A stretch of DNA of 64,000 nt, from the NCBI RefSeq assembly GCF_022370635.2, contig NZ_CP092362.2, positions 4,898,001 through 4,962,000 of the forward strand, written 5' to 3'. The notes under the pieces were generated by a model that was not told where the DNA came from, made no database searches, and was given only the letters and a program-made list of their open reading frames with translations. Shown piece after piece: positions 1 through 8,507 of this stretch. Numbering within the stretch: position 1 is the stretch's first letter; the number at the start of each line of letters is the position of its first letter. A program made the position numbers and the translations under genes. Origin of the DNA: Mycolicibacterium crocinum (GTDB lineage Bacteria; Actinomycetota; Actinomycetes; Mycobacteriales; Mycobacteriaceae).

Positions 1-1027
1 CTCGGCGTACGAGATTTGGAACGAGCCGAACGGCGTGACGTTCTGGTCACCGGTCAGCGCGAAGGCCTACACCGAGCTGCTCAAGGCCGCCTACCCCGCG
101 ATCAAGGCGGCCGACCCGAACGCGACGGTCATCGGCGGTGTGCTCGGTGCGGTGGGCAACATTCCGGGAGTGTCGACCAGTGCGGTCACATTCGTCACGC
201 AGATGTATGCCGATGGCGCACATGGTTTCTTCGATGCGCTGTCCTTCCATCCGTACCACTACGTGACGCCGTTCTCGAAGGGAACCGAGCCTGGCGAACC
301 CATCGAACAAGTCGCGGCGATCCGCGCACTGATGGCAGCCAACGGCGACGCCGCTCTCAAACTCTGGGCCACCGAATACGGATTGCCCACCAGCGCGGTG
401 TCCCAGGCCCAACAAGCCGCCTATATCCACGATTTCGTCGTCGCATGGCAGCAGGTGTCCGGCGCCGGACCGATGTTCATCTACACCACGCGCGACACCG
501 CAACGGGCGCCTTCGACGACGAGGCGAACTTCGGCATCTTCAAGACCAACTGGACCCCGAAACTGGCGGCCGACACCGTCCGGGCGTTGATCGCCGACCT
601 GGCCGATGGCACCGCCGAACCGTTCGACGTGACGCCCTATATGCCGGCCAACCCGTTTCTTCAGGCCGTTCAGGTATTCATCCGCCAACTCATCAATCAG
701 GCGCTCGTGGTGCCGAAATTCGTTGTGCAGCTGGTGAGTAGCGCCATCAACGCGGTGGTGAAGACGATCGCCGGAGCGCTGGGCCTACCGGCGGCCGCGC
801 GCACCGCCAACGCCGTGGCCACAGCACGATCGGCTCCGGCACGTACCGTCGACGCACCGACCCCGCGCCGGGCGGTGGCGACCAGCAAGCGACAGCCGGT
901 GGCCACCACCCCCACCGTGTCAGCACCGGGTTCGCAACGCCGCGCCACAGCCGCCCACCAGCGCAGTCAACGAACACCGGCCGGTGCGACCAGCGGCCAG
1001 AGCTCGACGGGGCACTCCGCGCGCTGA
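1..1027 (+). CDS. Secreted glycoside hydrolase, cellulase-like (3' part)
   Basis: The gene begins upstream of the window; the frame is open from base 2. The first visible residues, EIWNEPN, match the acid/base Glu motif of clan-A (beta/alpha)8 glycosidases such as GH5/GH39. A second conserved stretch, DALSFHPYHY, and later WATEYG (candidate nucleophile Glu) fit the same fold, so the catalytic half is present. The domain ends near residue 210. It is followed by a hydrophobic amphipathic stretch (FIRQLINQAL and onwards) and an Ala/Thr/Pro/Arg-rich tail of about 90 residues, typical of mycobacterial surface proteins. The substrate is not predictable. The next gene converges on it two bases downstream. 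Family is fairly certain; subfamily is a guess. Confidence 0.75.
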   Translation, partial: SAYEIWNEPNGVTFWSPVSAKAYTELLKAAYPAIKAADPNATVIGGVLGAVGNIPGVSTSAVTFVTQMYADGAHGFFDALSFHPYHYVTPFSKGTEPGEPIEQVAAIRALMAANGDAALKLWATEYGLPTSAVSQAQQAAYIHDFVVAWQQVSGAGPMFIYTTRDTATGAFDDEANFGIFKTNWTPKLAADTVRALIADLADGTAEPFDVTPYMPANPFLQAVQVFIRQLINQALVVPKFVVQLVSSAINAVVKTIAGALGLPAAARTANAVATARSAPARTVDAPTPRRAVATSKRQPVATTPTVSAPGSQRRATAAHQRSQRTPAGATSGQSSTGHSAR

Positions 1028-1028
1028 A

Positions 1029-1883
1029 CTACAGGTGCTTGGACCGATTGACGAAGCGGCCGGCGCGCGGTGAAAATAGCCATCCGCCACCGGCTTTCGT
1101 CCCGCCGTCGACCGGGATGTTGTGGCCGGTGACGAAGCCTGACAGCTCGGACGCCAGAAACAGCGCCACCCGCGCTTGATCCTCCGGCCATCCGACGCGG
1201 CCGACCGGCGCCCACGACTGCCACAGCTGCTCGACGTCCTCATAGCCGGTGAGATAGTCCACCTGCGGCGTCTGCGTCAGATCGGTGCCGATTCCGTTGA
1301 CCCGGATGCCGTGGCGGCCCAGGTCGACCGCAAGGCACGTAGTGAAGTGTGCGACAGCGGCTTTCATCGCCCCGTACACCGGATCGCGCGGGAAGCCACG
1401 CATACCTTCGACCGAGTGGACGTTGACGATGTTGCCACTGCCTGCCTCGATCATGGCCCCGACGAACGCGCGGGTAACGGCGAAGACATGCCTGAGGTTG
1501 ATGTCGTACATCCGTTGCCAGGTCTGCGGTGTCGACTCCTCGAAGCCCACCAGCGGCCGGTAATCCCCCACATTGTTGACCACGACGTCCACCCGGCCGT
1601 GCTCGCCCAATACCGCGTCGGCTAGGCGCGCGACGTCGTCGTCAACCGTCACGTCGACGACGTGGCTGCGGATCACCCCGCCCGCCGCGGCCACGGCACG
1701 GCTGATCTGTTCGGCGCGCGCCGGGTCGATCTCGGCGACCTCCACGGCGGCGCCGTGCGCGGCGAACAGCGCCGAGATCGCGCCGCCGATACCGTCGCCG
1801 CCGCCGGTCACCACCGCAACGCGGCCCTCCAGCAGGCGATTCCAGTCCGCGATCTCCCCGACGTCGCGCGGGCTGTTGCTCAT
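1029..1883 (-). CDS. Short-chain dehydrogenase/reductase (SDR)
   Basis: A 284-aa classical SDR. The nucleotide-binding motif TGGGDGIG lies near residue 26, NNVG near 105, and the catalytic YGAMK (Tyr-x-x-x-Lys) near 170. The length suits NAD(P)H-dependent oxidoreductases with a C-terminal extension; a trailing LFSPRAGRF segment follows the usual GGTKAGGG end. It is the last gene of the minus-strand lipid operon, starting 19 bases after the flavoprotein stop, so it probably acts on the same product, for example reducing or oxidising a keto or hydroxy group. The substrate is unknown. ATG at 1883 is the only good start in range. Confidence 0.85.
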   Translation of the reverse strand: MSNSPRDVGEIADWNRLLEGRVAVVTGGGDGIGGAISALFAAHGAAVEVAEIDPARAEQISRAVAAAGGVIRSHVVDVTVDDDVARLADAVLGEHGRVDVVVNNVGDYRPLVGFEESTPQTWQRMYDINLRHVFAVTRAFVGAMIEAGSGNIVNVHSVEGMRGFPRDPVYGAMKAAVAHFTTCLAVDLGRHGIRVNGIGTDLTQTPQVDYLTGYEDVEQLWQSWAPVGRVGWPEDQARVALFLASELSGFVTGHNIPVDGGTKAGGGWLFSPRAGRFVNRSKHL

Positions 1884-1902
1884 AGCGGCGCAGCCTACGC
1901 CG

Positions 1903-2919
1903 TCAGTACGCCAGCAGGTTCACAATCTTGCCGAACACGCTCGGCAGCGCGGCCGCCGCCGGCACCACCGCTGACCGGGTGGGACCGTACTCGACCGCGT
2001 GCAGTAGGCCCGCCGTCAACAGCCGGTAGCGCCGCGACATCCGCCGCCACTGCCGGTCGTAGTCACCGGGCCGGTCGGCCAGAACACAATTCACCAACAG
2101 CTCGGCGGCGCCGAAGGCGATGCCGAGACCTTCGCCGGTCAACGCGTCGACGTATCCGGCGGCATCGCCCACCAGCAGCACGCGGCCGGCCCGGCGCCTG
2201 GACACCCGCTGCCGCAGCGGGCCCGCGGCCCGTTCCGGCCCGTGCGGTTGGCCGGCCACACGCTCGCTGAGCGCACCGAATTCGGCCAGCCGGCTGTCGA
2301 ACGAGCCCTGCCGCGCGGTGAGGATTGCGATGCCCACGCAGTCGTCGGCGACCGGGGTAACATACGCTTCGGCGCCGTCACCCCAGTACACCTCCACCCG
2401 GTCGCTCCACGGCGCGGTGTGAATGTGGCGTCGCAGCCCCCACCGCCGCGGCCCGCGGGTGGGCCGCGCCAGTCCGAGCGACCGCCGGATCGGCGAGTGC
2501 AGGCCGTCGGCGGCGGCCAGGTAGCGGGCGCGAAAGTCCCCACACTGCACCGAGTTCGAGTCCTGCATGATCGGACCGACGTGGGCGTTGACCACCTCGA
2601 CCCCCGCCGCGCTGATGGCATCCATCAACGCGCTGTGCAGCGCGGTGCGCCGTACACCCATCCCCGCCGCGGCCCGGAACGGTGCATCCACCCGCCGTGC
2701 GGAGTCGAGGTAGGTGATGCCGCGAAACGGCTTGCCGGGCAGGGATATTCCGAGTTTGTCCAGCTGCGCAACGGTGTAGGGCATCAGCCCCTCGCCGCAG
2801 GCCTTGTCGATCGGTGCACCGCGTCGTTCGACGACGGTCACGCTCAGCCCGGCACGCGCGGCGTGCAACGCGGTGACCAGACCGGCCGGCCCGCCGCCCG
2901 CGACCAGGAGATCGATCAC
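1903..2919 (-). CDS. FAD-dependent oxidoreductase, geranylgeranyl reductase/hydroxylase type (SrsC-like)
   Basis: A 338-aa group A flavoprotein. The N-terminal VAGGGPAG dinucleotide motif is at residues 6-13, followed by VVERR, CGEGLMPY and the second FAD motif VGDAAGYVDALTGEG near residue 265. The frame stays open upstream, but GTG at 2919 is the true start: it places the Rossmann motif at the N-terminus and overlaps the preceding stop by four bases (GTGA). The gene sits in the order PKS III, methyltransferase, flavoprotein. This is the order of Streptomyces srsABC, where the flavoprotein hydroxylates the alkylresorcinol ring. By analogy it may oxidise or reduce a polyketide phenolic lipid; a prenyl-reductase role is the main alternative. 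Confidence 0.85.
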   Translation of the reverse strand: MIDLLVAGGGPAGLVTALHAARAGLSVTVVERRGAPIDKACGEGLMPYTVAQLDKLGISLPGKPFRGITYLDSARRVDAPFRAAAGMGVRRTALHSALMDAISAAGVEVVNAHVGPIMQDSNSVQCGDFRARYLAAADGLHSPIRRSLGLARPTRGPRRWGLRRHIHTAPWSDRVEVYWGDGAEAYVTPVADDCVGIAILTARQGSFDSRLAEFGALSERVAGQPHGPERAAGPLRQRVSRRRAGRVLLVGDAAGYVDALTGEGLGIAFGAAELLVNCVLADRPGDYDRQWRRMSRRYRLLTAGLLHAVEYGPTRSAVVPAAAALPSVFGKIVNLLAY

Positions 2920-3425
2920 GACAGGCTTGCCAGCGCGGCGTTTTCGGTGCGGATGCGGGTGCGCAGCAGCGCCGCGTTGAGCACGGTGAAGACCAGTGCG
3001 GTGGTCCAGCCGGTGTGCACCAGCGGCAGGGCAATGCCCTCCGCGACGACCGCCACGTAGTTGGGGTGGCTGAAGAACCGGTACGGCCCGCCGACGATGC
3101 GGGGAGCGCCGGGGATGACGACCACCCGGGTGTTCCACTGCCGGCCGAGGGTGGTGATGCACCACCACCGCAGGCCTTGCGCCGCAACAACTATCGCGAG
3201 CATCGGCCAGCCGAGAGCGGGCAGGAACGGCCGGTGCAGGCCGATCACCTCGACCAGTGCACCGACGAGGAAGCCGGTGTGCAGCACCACCATGAACGGG
3301 TAGTGGTTCGCCCCGAATTCGACACCGCCCTGCGTCCGGCTCCAGGCGAGATTGCGCTTCGCGACGACGAGTTCGGCCAGGCGCTCGAGCCCCACCGCCG
3401 CGACCAGCAGCACATACCAGGTCAT
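2916..3425 (-). CDS. Isoprenylcysteine carboxyl methyltransferase-like membrane enzyme (SrsB-like)
   Basis: A 169-aa integral membrane protein with about four hydrophobic spans. It has the ICMT/PEMT signature near its C-terminus, RVVVIPGAPRIVGGPYRF..HPNYVAVV, which binds SAM. The start is the ATG at 3425, whose A overlaps the TGA of the PKS gene (TGATG). The open frame upstream of it lies inside the PKS gene and is not coding. In the srs operon the homologous enzyme O-methylates the alkylresorcinol made by the type III PKS; the same job is inferred here. Coupling to both neighbours is tight. Confidence 0.87.
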   Translation of the reverse strand: MTWYVLLVAAVGLERLAELVVAKRNLAWSRTQGGVEFGANHYPFMVVLHTGFLVGALVEVIGLHRPFLPALGWPMLAIVVAAQGLRWWCITTLGRQWNTRVVVIPGAPRIVGGPYRFFSHPNYVAVVAEGIALPLVHTGWTTALVFTVLNAALLRTRIRTENAALASLS

Positions 3426-4558
3426 CAGTGCCAGCGCAGCAGCACCAGTTCCGAGCAGAACCCGGGACCCATGGCCATCATCACGCTGGGGCCGGCTGCC
3501 GGACGCTTGGCGATGGTGTCGCGCAATACGTGCAGTACCGACGACGAGGAGATGTTGCCGATGTCGGCCAGCGAACGCCAGGTGAGTTCGAGTGCCGAAT
3601 CTGGCAGGTCGAGGCTGTTGACGATCGCCTCGATGATCTTCGGGCCGCCGGGGTGGCAGACCCACGTGCCGATGTCGTCGATGGTGAGGCGGTGTGCGCC
3701 AAGGAATTCCCCGACGTCGTCGGGCAGGTAACGCTCGATCACGTCGGGCAGATCGGCGGACAGCACGAGCTCAAGACCGTCTGGTCCGACGTCCCAGCCC
3801 ATGGTGCGCAACGAGTCCGGGTAGAGATGGCTGCGCGAATCGATCACGTCCGGTCCGCTGGCGTTGATCTTCTGCGCCCGCCGCTCACCGACCGCGACGA
3901 CGGCGGCGGCTCCGTCGGCGAACAGCGCGCTGCCGACCAGTCCGGGCAACGTCGGCTTGTTCGCCGTGTAGGTCATCGAGCACAGCTCGACGGACACCAG
4001 CACCGCGACACCGTCGGGATCACCGCGCAGATAGTCGTGCAGCCGGGCGATACCGGCCGCACCGGCCACGCACCCCAGGCCGAACATCGGCACCCGACGC
4101 ACATCGGGCCGCATTCCCAAGCGGCCGGCGATCCGGGCCTCGATGGACGGGGCCGCGACACCCGTCACGGTTGTCGACACGATGAGGTCGACGTCCTCCG
4201 GCCGCAGCCCGGCTTCCTCGAGGGCACCGGCGACGGCGGCCGAACCGAGCTCGACGGCGTTCTCGATGAAGAGGTCGTTGGCCTCGCCGAAGTCTTTCAG
4301 CGCGGGGTATTGGTCCAGCGGCAGGACGAAGTGACGATTATCGACTTTGGCACTGCGATGCAGCTTGCGAAGGATCTCTTCATACTCGCCATAGCCACCG
4401 ATGGTGAGAAACGCTTCGGTGACCTCTGCTTGGCTGTACCGGTGCGACGGCAACTCTCCGCGCACACCGGCGATGACACTGATCGGACGCATGTCATTGA
4501 CACGATGATCGTCCGGTGCGGGTTCACCAGTGTTTGCCCGCGGACCGTTGTTCGACAC
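3425..4558 (-). CDS. Type III polyketide synthase (chalcone/alkylpyrone/alkylresorcinol synthase family)
   Basis: A 377-aa homodimeric-type PKS related to mycobacterial Pks10/Pks11/Pks18. The catalytic triad is visible: Cys in GLGCVAGAAG, His in CHPGGPK, Asn in GNISSSS. The end MAMGPGFCSELVLLRW is typical. It condenses acyl-CoA starters with malonyl-CoA to give alkylpyrones or alkylresorcinols. GTG 4558 starts one base after the mmpL stop and implies translational coupling. The conserved protein begins at MRPISVIAGVRG, so ATG 4492 (355 aa, catalytic Cys 141) is a real alternative. Its partners argue for a tailored, exported phenolic lipid. Confidence 0.93.
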   Translation of the reverse strand: MSNNGPRANTGEPAPDDHRVNDMRPISVIAGVRGELPSHRYSQAEVTEAFLTIGGYGEYEEILRKLHRSAKVDNRHFVLPLDQYPALKDFGEANDLFIENAVELGSAAVAGALEEAGLRPEDVDLIVSTTVTGVAAPSIEARIAGRLGMRPDVRRVPMFGLGCVAGAAGIARLHDYLRGDPDGVAVLVSVELCSMTYTANKPTLPGLVGSALFADGAAAVVAVGERRAQKINASGPDVIDSRSHLYPDSLRTMGWDVGPDGLELVLSADLPDVIERYLPDDVGEFLGAHRLTIDDIGTWVCHPGGPKIIEAIVNSLDLPDSALELTWRSLADIGNISSSSVLHVLRDTIAKRPAAGPSVMMAMGPGFCSELVLLRWH

Positions 4559-4559
4559 G

Positions 4560-6797
4560 TCACCCAGTATGCCTCGCCGGGCCTCCTTCGCGAATCCCCA
4601 CCCGTTGATGCATCCAGGCCAGCGGCTTCGGAGCCCACCAGTTCCATCGGCCCATGACGTGCATGAACGCCGGTACCAGCACCAGACGGACCAGGGTGGC
4701 GTCGGCCAGGACGGCGAGGGCCAAGCCCAAACCGAACATCCGCATGAACGACACATGTGCCGCGGTCAGGGCCGCGAACGAGATAGCCATGATCAGCGCC
4801 GCGGCGGTGATGACACGGCCGGTGTGAGCCACCCCGAGAGCAACGCTCTCGTCGTTGTCCGCGGCGCCGCCCTGCGGTGATGCCAGCCAGAACTCGCGGA
4901 TCCGGGACACCAGGAACACCTCGTAGTCCATGGATAGACCGAATGCGATGCAGAACAGCAGGACCGGAATGTTTGCCACCAGCGTGCCGGTCGAGGTGGT
5001 GCCGAGGGCGCCGAGATGGCCGTCCTGGAAAATCCACACCATCGCGCCGAACGCCGCCGTCAGCGACAGCACGTTGAGCACCAGCGCCTTCAGCGGCAGC
5101 ACCACGCTGCCGGTCAGCAGGAACAGCAGCACCAGCATGATCACCGCGATCAGGCCGAGGACGGCCGGGAGCCGCGAGGTTATGGCATCGACGCTGTCTC
5201 GGTTGGTCTGGGCCGTACCGGCGAACTCGACCGTCCGGTTGCCCGGCGTGCTCACTTGATGCAGGCGGTTGAGCTGATCCTCCGACCGGTCCGAGAACAG
5301 CGGCGCGGTGCTCTCGACCGTGAGCAGCGCGGTGCCCGACGCCACGCCGGTTGCCGCCGTGGGCGGCCCGACGAGGTTGCCGCCGACGAACGCGCCCATC
5401 GGCGCCGAGACCGACGGCACGTCGGGAACCCGCGACAAGTCCGCGGCATATCGGGCGATCTGTGGGTCGGACAACCCGGCGGCATCCGGAATCACGACGG
5501 GGATCGCGGTTTCGGAGTTGTTGGTGAACTCACTGCGCAGCAGGTCGCCCACCTGATGAGCCGATGCCGAGGTGGGCAGCACGCGGTCGTCGGGGAACCC
5601 GGGGCGCACACCGAGGAACGGCGCGCCGAGGATGACCAACACGACAACCCCGGCCAAGCCGATCGGCACTGCCCGCTTCATCACGAATTTCGTTGAGCGA
5701 TACCAGAATTGCTGTTCGATCGGCCGCTTGACGGGTTCGGCCCGGCCCAGCGTGCGGCGGAGCAGGCGGCGCACGTCCAGCGAGTCGAGCCGATCGCCGA
5801 ACAACCTGATCGCGGCAGGGGTGATCACGATCGCGGCCAGTGCGGCGAACGCGACGGTGGCCACGCCGGCATAGGCGAACGACTTCAGGAAGTGCATCGG
5901 GAACAGCACCATCGCGCCCATCGACAGCGCGACGGTGGTGCCGGAGAACAGCACGGTGCGGCCCGCCGACTCCATGGTTCGCATCAACGCGGTCTCGCGG
6001 TCGGCTCCTTCGGCCAGTTCGTCGCGATACCGGCTGATCATCAGCAGGGTGTAGTCGATCGCCAGCGCCAGACCCATCGCGGTCGTGAGGTTCAGGGCGA
6101 AGATCGAGACATCGGTGAAGAACGTGGTCACCCGCAGCACGGCAAGCGCGCCGAGGATGGCCATCAGCCCGACGGCCACCGGCAGCGCAGCGGCGAACAC
6201 ACCGCCGAAGACCCACACCAGCACCAGAAAGCTGAGCGGAATCGCGATCGATTCCATGAGCAGCAGATCGTGCTGGGACTGCTGGGTGACCTGCAGGTTG
6301 ACCATCGCCACGCCGCCGGTGCGCACGGCGATGCCGTCACGATCGCGGCTGACCTGTTCTGACAGATCCTTGGCGTAGGTCTGCTGGTTGGCCTCGCTGC
6401 CGGTGATGCCGACGGTGATCAGGCCCGACTTCTGATCGCGGCTGACCATTGCGGCCGCCGCCTGCGGCGGCGACGTCCACGCCGACGTGATGCCGGTGAC
6501 GTGACCGGACCGTTTCAGCTGGTCGATGACGTCGAGCGCGGCCGTGCGCGACGCGGGGCTGTCATAGCGATCGCTGGCGGTCACGACGACCAGCAGCTGC
6601 ACATCGCCCTGGTCGAACTTGTCGGTGAGCAGCTGCGTCGCGCGCGACGATTGCGAGTTCGGATCAGCGAAACCGCTCGGAGAAAGGCTCTTGGCCACCG
6701 GTACGCCGAAGATGCCGATCGCCACCATGACGAGGATCGCTATGGCGACCACCTGACGGGGCGCTGCAATGGCTAGCCGGGCGATCGCTCGCAGCAA
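4560..6797 (-). CDS. MMPL-family RND transporter
   Basis: A 745-aa RND/MMPL transporter with the family layout: one N-terminal span, a periplasmic domain, five to six spans (ALAIDYTLLMISRYRDEL carries the conserved Asp-Tyr relay), a second periplasmic domain, and a final bundle with the matching FGLSMDYEVFLVSRIREF. The start is TTG 6797, preceded by AAGGAC at good spacing. Its stop lies one base before the PKS start, so it most likely exports or flips the lipid made by the operon. It lacks the long cytosolic tail of MmpL3 and resembles the shorter MmpL13/YdfJ-type members. Substrate is inferred from context only. Confidence 0.92.
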   Translation of the reverse strand: MLRAIARLAIAAPRQVVAIAILVMVAIGIFGVPVAKSLSPSGFADPNSQSSRATQLLTDKFDQGDVQLLVVVTASDRYDSPASRTAALDVIDQLKRSGHVTGITSAWTSPPQAAAAMVSRDQKSGLITVGITGSEANQQTYAKDLSEQVSRDRDGIAVRTGGVAMVNLQVTQQSQHDLLLMESIAIPLSFLVLVWVFGGVFAAALPVAVGLMAILGALAVLRVTTFFTDVSIFALNLTTAMGLALAIDYTLLMISRYRDELAEGADRETALMRTMESAGRTVLFSGTTVALSMGAMVLFPMHFLKSFAYAGVATVAFAALAAIVITPAAIRLFGDRLDSLDVRRLLRRTLGRAEPVKRPIEQQFWYRSTKFVMKRAVPIGLAGVVVLVILGAPFLGVRPGFPDDRVLPTSASAHQVGDLLRSEFTNNSETAIPVVIPDAAGLSDPQIARYAADLSRVPDVPSVSAPMGAFVGGNLVGPPTAATGVASGTALLTVESTAPLFSDRSEDQLNRLHQVSTPGNRTVEFAGTAQTNRDSVDAITSRLPAVLGLIAVIMLVLLFLLTGSVVLPLKALVLNVLSLTAAFGAMVWIFQDGHLGALGTTSTGTLVANIPVLLFCIAFGLSMDYEVFLVSRIREFWLASPQGGAADNDESVALGVAHTGRVITAAALIMAISFAALTAAHVSFMRMFGLGLALAVLADATLVRLVLVPAFMHVMGRWNWWAPKPLAWMHQRVGIREGGPARHTG

Positions 6798-6814
6798 TGG
6801 TTCGTCCTTCGGTG

Positions 6815-7651
6815 TCAGCCCTGCCTTCTGCTGATACGTACACGACCAGCAGTAGGTTCACAACGCTTCCCCGAACGGCTTCGTGGCCTACGAGGCCACG
6901 GTAACCAATAGGGCACACTTCGCGCATAGTTGTCCCACCCGGCACCGAAGACGCGTCGGAAGCGGGCTTCCTTGAATAGCGGACCTACCAGGCAATATGC
7001 GGTGAAGACTAGGGCGAGAGCCAACTGATCGGGAGTCCAGGTCGGCACCGTCCAGACCGTCAGGGTGAAGGCGACGTAGATCGGCTGCCGCGTCAGCCGG
7101 AACAGACCCGTCGTCGGCATCTTCGGAAAGACCAGCCTGCGGCCACGCAGCAAGGCCACCCAGCCCAGGCTGCCGGTCTGCAACGAGAGGCCGGCGTCGA
7201 GCATCGACTTTCCCAGCAGCACCCAGGCCGACGCGTAGAGCGCGATCATCACGACCAACGCCGGGCCGTGGGCCTGCCACCAAATCGTCCCGGTCGGCGT
7301 CCACAGCGCAAACAGGGCAATCAGCTGGAGCGAGCCGACGATGACGTAGGTGGTCGGGGCCAGCGTGGCGCCGGTGCCACGCGGAGCCAGCCGGCCCAGC
7401 ATGGCCCGGCCCCGCCCGGTGAGCAGCAATGAGTGGACGACTGGGAACTGGATCAACAGCGCGACGTTGGCGACCCAGCTCCACGGGGCAGGCACCCTGC
7501 CGAACGAACGACTCATCCCGAAGAACATCGCGGCGATCATCGCGCCGACGGCGACCGCGAACAGCGCATGACAAACGAAGCCGTAGATCACGGCCAGAAC
7601 TGTCCGGCCGCCGCCGTTTCGGGCGACGGGCGTTGGCGATGTTGGCCGCAC
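6815..7651 (-). CDS. NnrU/isoprenylcysteine-methyltransferase-like membrane protein
   Basis: A 278-aa polytopic protein with about six hydrophobic segments. A C-terminal region (TTGLFRLTRQPIYVAF near residue 190, then EARFRRVFG.GWDNYARSVPYW) matches the PEMT/NnrU/MddA-like membrane methyltransferase fold. GTG 7651 is preceded by GAGAGGTG. It is probably the first gene of the six-gene minus-strand operon, 17 bases before mmpL. It could be a second lipid methyltransferase or a methanethiol-methyltransferase relative; the sequence does not decide. Confidence 0.7.
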   Translation of the reverse strand: MRPTSPTPVARNGGGRTVLAVIYGFVCHALFAVAVGAMIAAMFFGMSRSFGRVPAPWSWVANVALLIQFPVVHSLLLTGRGRAMLGRLAPRGTGATLAPTTYVIVGSLQLIALFALWTPTGTIWWQAHGPALVVMIALYASAWVLLGKSMLDAGLSLQTGSLGWVALLRGRRLVFPKMPTTGLFRLTRQPIYVAFTLTVWTVPTWTPDQLALALVFTAYCLVGPLFKEARFRRVFGAGWDNYARSVPYWLPWPRRPRSRSGKRCEPTAGRVRISRRQG

Positions 7652-7695
7652 TCACACCTCTCGCAAGCCTTTCACGGGCACCCGCGACCACAACG

Positions 7696-7701
7696 TAGCG
7701 T
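7696..7701 (+). promoter_or_regulatory. Predicted -10 box of a leaderless promoter
   Basis: TAGCGT fits the mycobacterial TANNNT -10 consensus and ends six bases before the ATG at 7708. No ribosome binding site can fit between them, so the transcript is probably leaderless. Confidence 0.5.
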
Positions 7702-7707
7702 GGGTCC

Positions 7708-8460
7708 ATGAATCTTCGCCAGCATTTACCGCTGCTGCGATGGTCGGTGCTGCGCACCGGTATCGGGATCCGCAACTTCAACAGGACGGGTCAGGTCGGC
7801 GACGGCCGCGAGACGGCCGCAGCAGATTACGTGGAGGCCAACGCCCGCCGCGGCGACATCGACAGCGTGCTGGCCACAATCGACGAGTACGCCTACGCCA
7901 AGTCATTTCTGGTCAACATCGGCGACGAGAAGGGCAGGCTGCTCGACGCCGCGGTGCGCCGCGCCGATCCCCGGCTGGCTCTGGAACTGGGGACCTACTG
8001 CGGTTACGGCGCGCTGCGGATCGCCCGCGCCGCACCGTCGGCGCGGGTGATCTCCGTGGAGCTGTCATCGGCGAATGCTGAAGTGGCGCGGCGGATCTGG
8101 GCGCATGCCGGCGTCGCCGACCGAATCACGTGCGTGGTCGGGACCATCGGCGACGGCGGACGCACGCTCGACCTTCTGCGTGACGAATACGGATTCGCCT
8201 CGGGCACAGTGGACTTCCTGTTCATCGACCACGACAAGAACGCCTACCTGGCGGATCTGCTCAGCATCATCGGACGCGGCTGGCTGCGCCGCGGCGCGGT
8301 CGTTGTCGCCGACAACGTGGGCTTCCCCGGTTCCCCGAAGTACCGTGCCTACATGCGCGAGCAGCAGGGCAAGAGTTGGCAGACGGTGGAGCACCGCACC
8401 CATATGGAGTACCAGAAACTGGTGCCGGACCTGGTGGTCGAATCGCAGTATCTCGGCTGA
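7708..8460 (+). CDS. SAM-dependent O-methyltransferase, catechol-OMT-like
   Basis: A 250-aa class I methyltransferase of the COMT/OMT-3 type. Motif I is ALELGTYCGYGAL (about residues 90-102), the acidic ribose-binding SVELS follows, and DFLFIDHDKNAYL near 170 holds the metal-binding Asp residues; RRGAVVVADNV is next. It resembles the mycobacterial protein annotated as catechol-O-methyltransferase (Rv1703c type, from memory). It is divergent from the phenolic-lipid operon across about 56 bases, so it might methylate a catechol or resorcinol product of that operon. This is a contextual inference. Confidence 0.85.
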   Translation: MNLRQHLPLLRWSVLRTGIGIRNFNRTGQVGDGRETAAADYVEANARRGDIDSVLATIDEYAYAKSFLVNIGDEKGRLLDAAVRRADPRLALELGTYCGYGALRIARAAPSARVISVELSSANAEVARRIWAHAGVADRITCVVGTIGDGGRTLDLLRDEYGFASGTVDFLFIDHDKNAYLADLLSIIGRGWLRRGAVVVADNVGFPGSPKYRAYMREQQGKSWQTVEHRTHMEYQKLVPDLVVESQYLG

Positions 8461-8466
8461 CACGAA

Positions 8467-8498
8467 TCGATCCCCTCCGCACCGGCGGAGGGGATCGA
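8467..8498. terminator. Bidirectional stem-loop terminator
   Basis: A perfect 14-bp stem (TCGATCCCCTCCGC with its complement) closes a four-base loop between two converging genes (stops at 8460 and 8508). There is no long T-tract, as is usual in mycobacteria. Confidence 0.8.
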
Positions 8499-8507
8499 AA
8501 TCGTCTG

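Noticed and set aside
1903..3168. N-terminal extension of the flavoprotein
   Set aside because: The extra 83 residues are Arg/His/Pro-rich shadow sequence overlapping the ICMT-like gene; the Rossmann motif starts right after GTG 2919.
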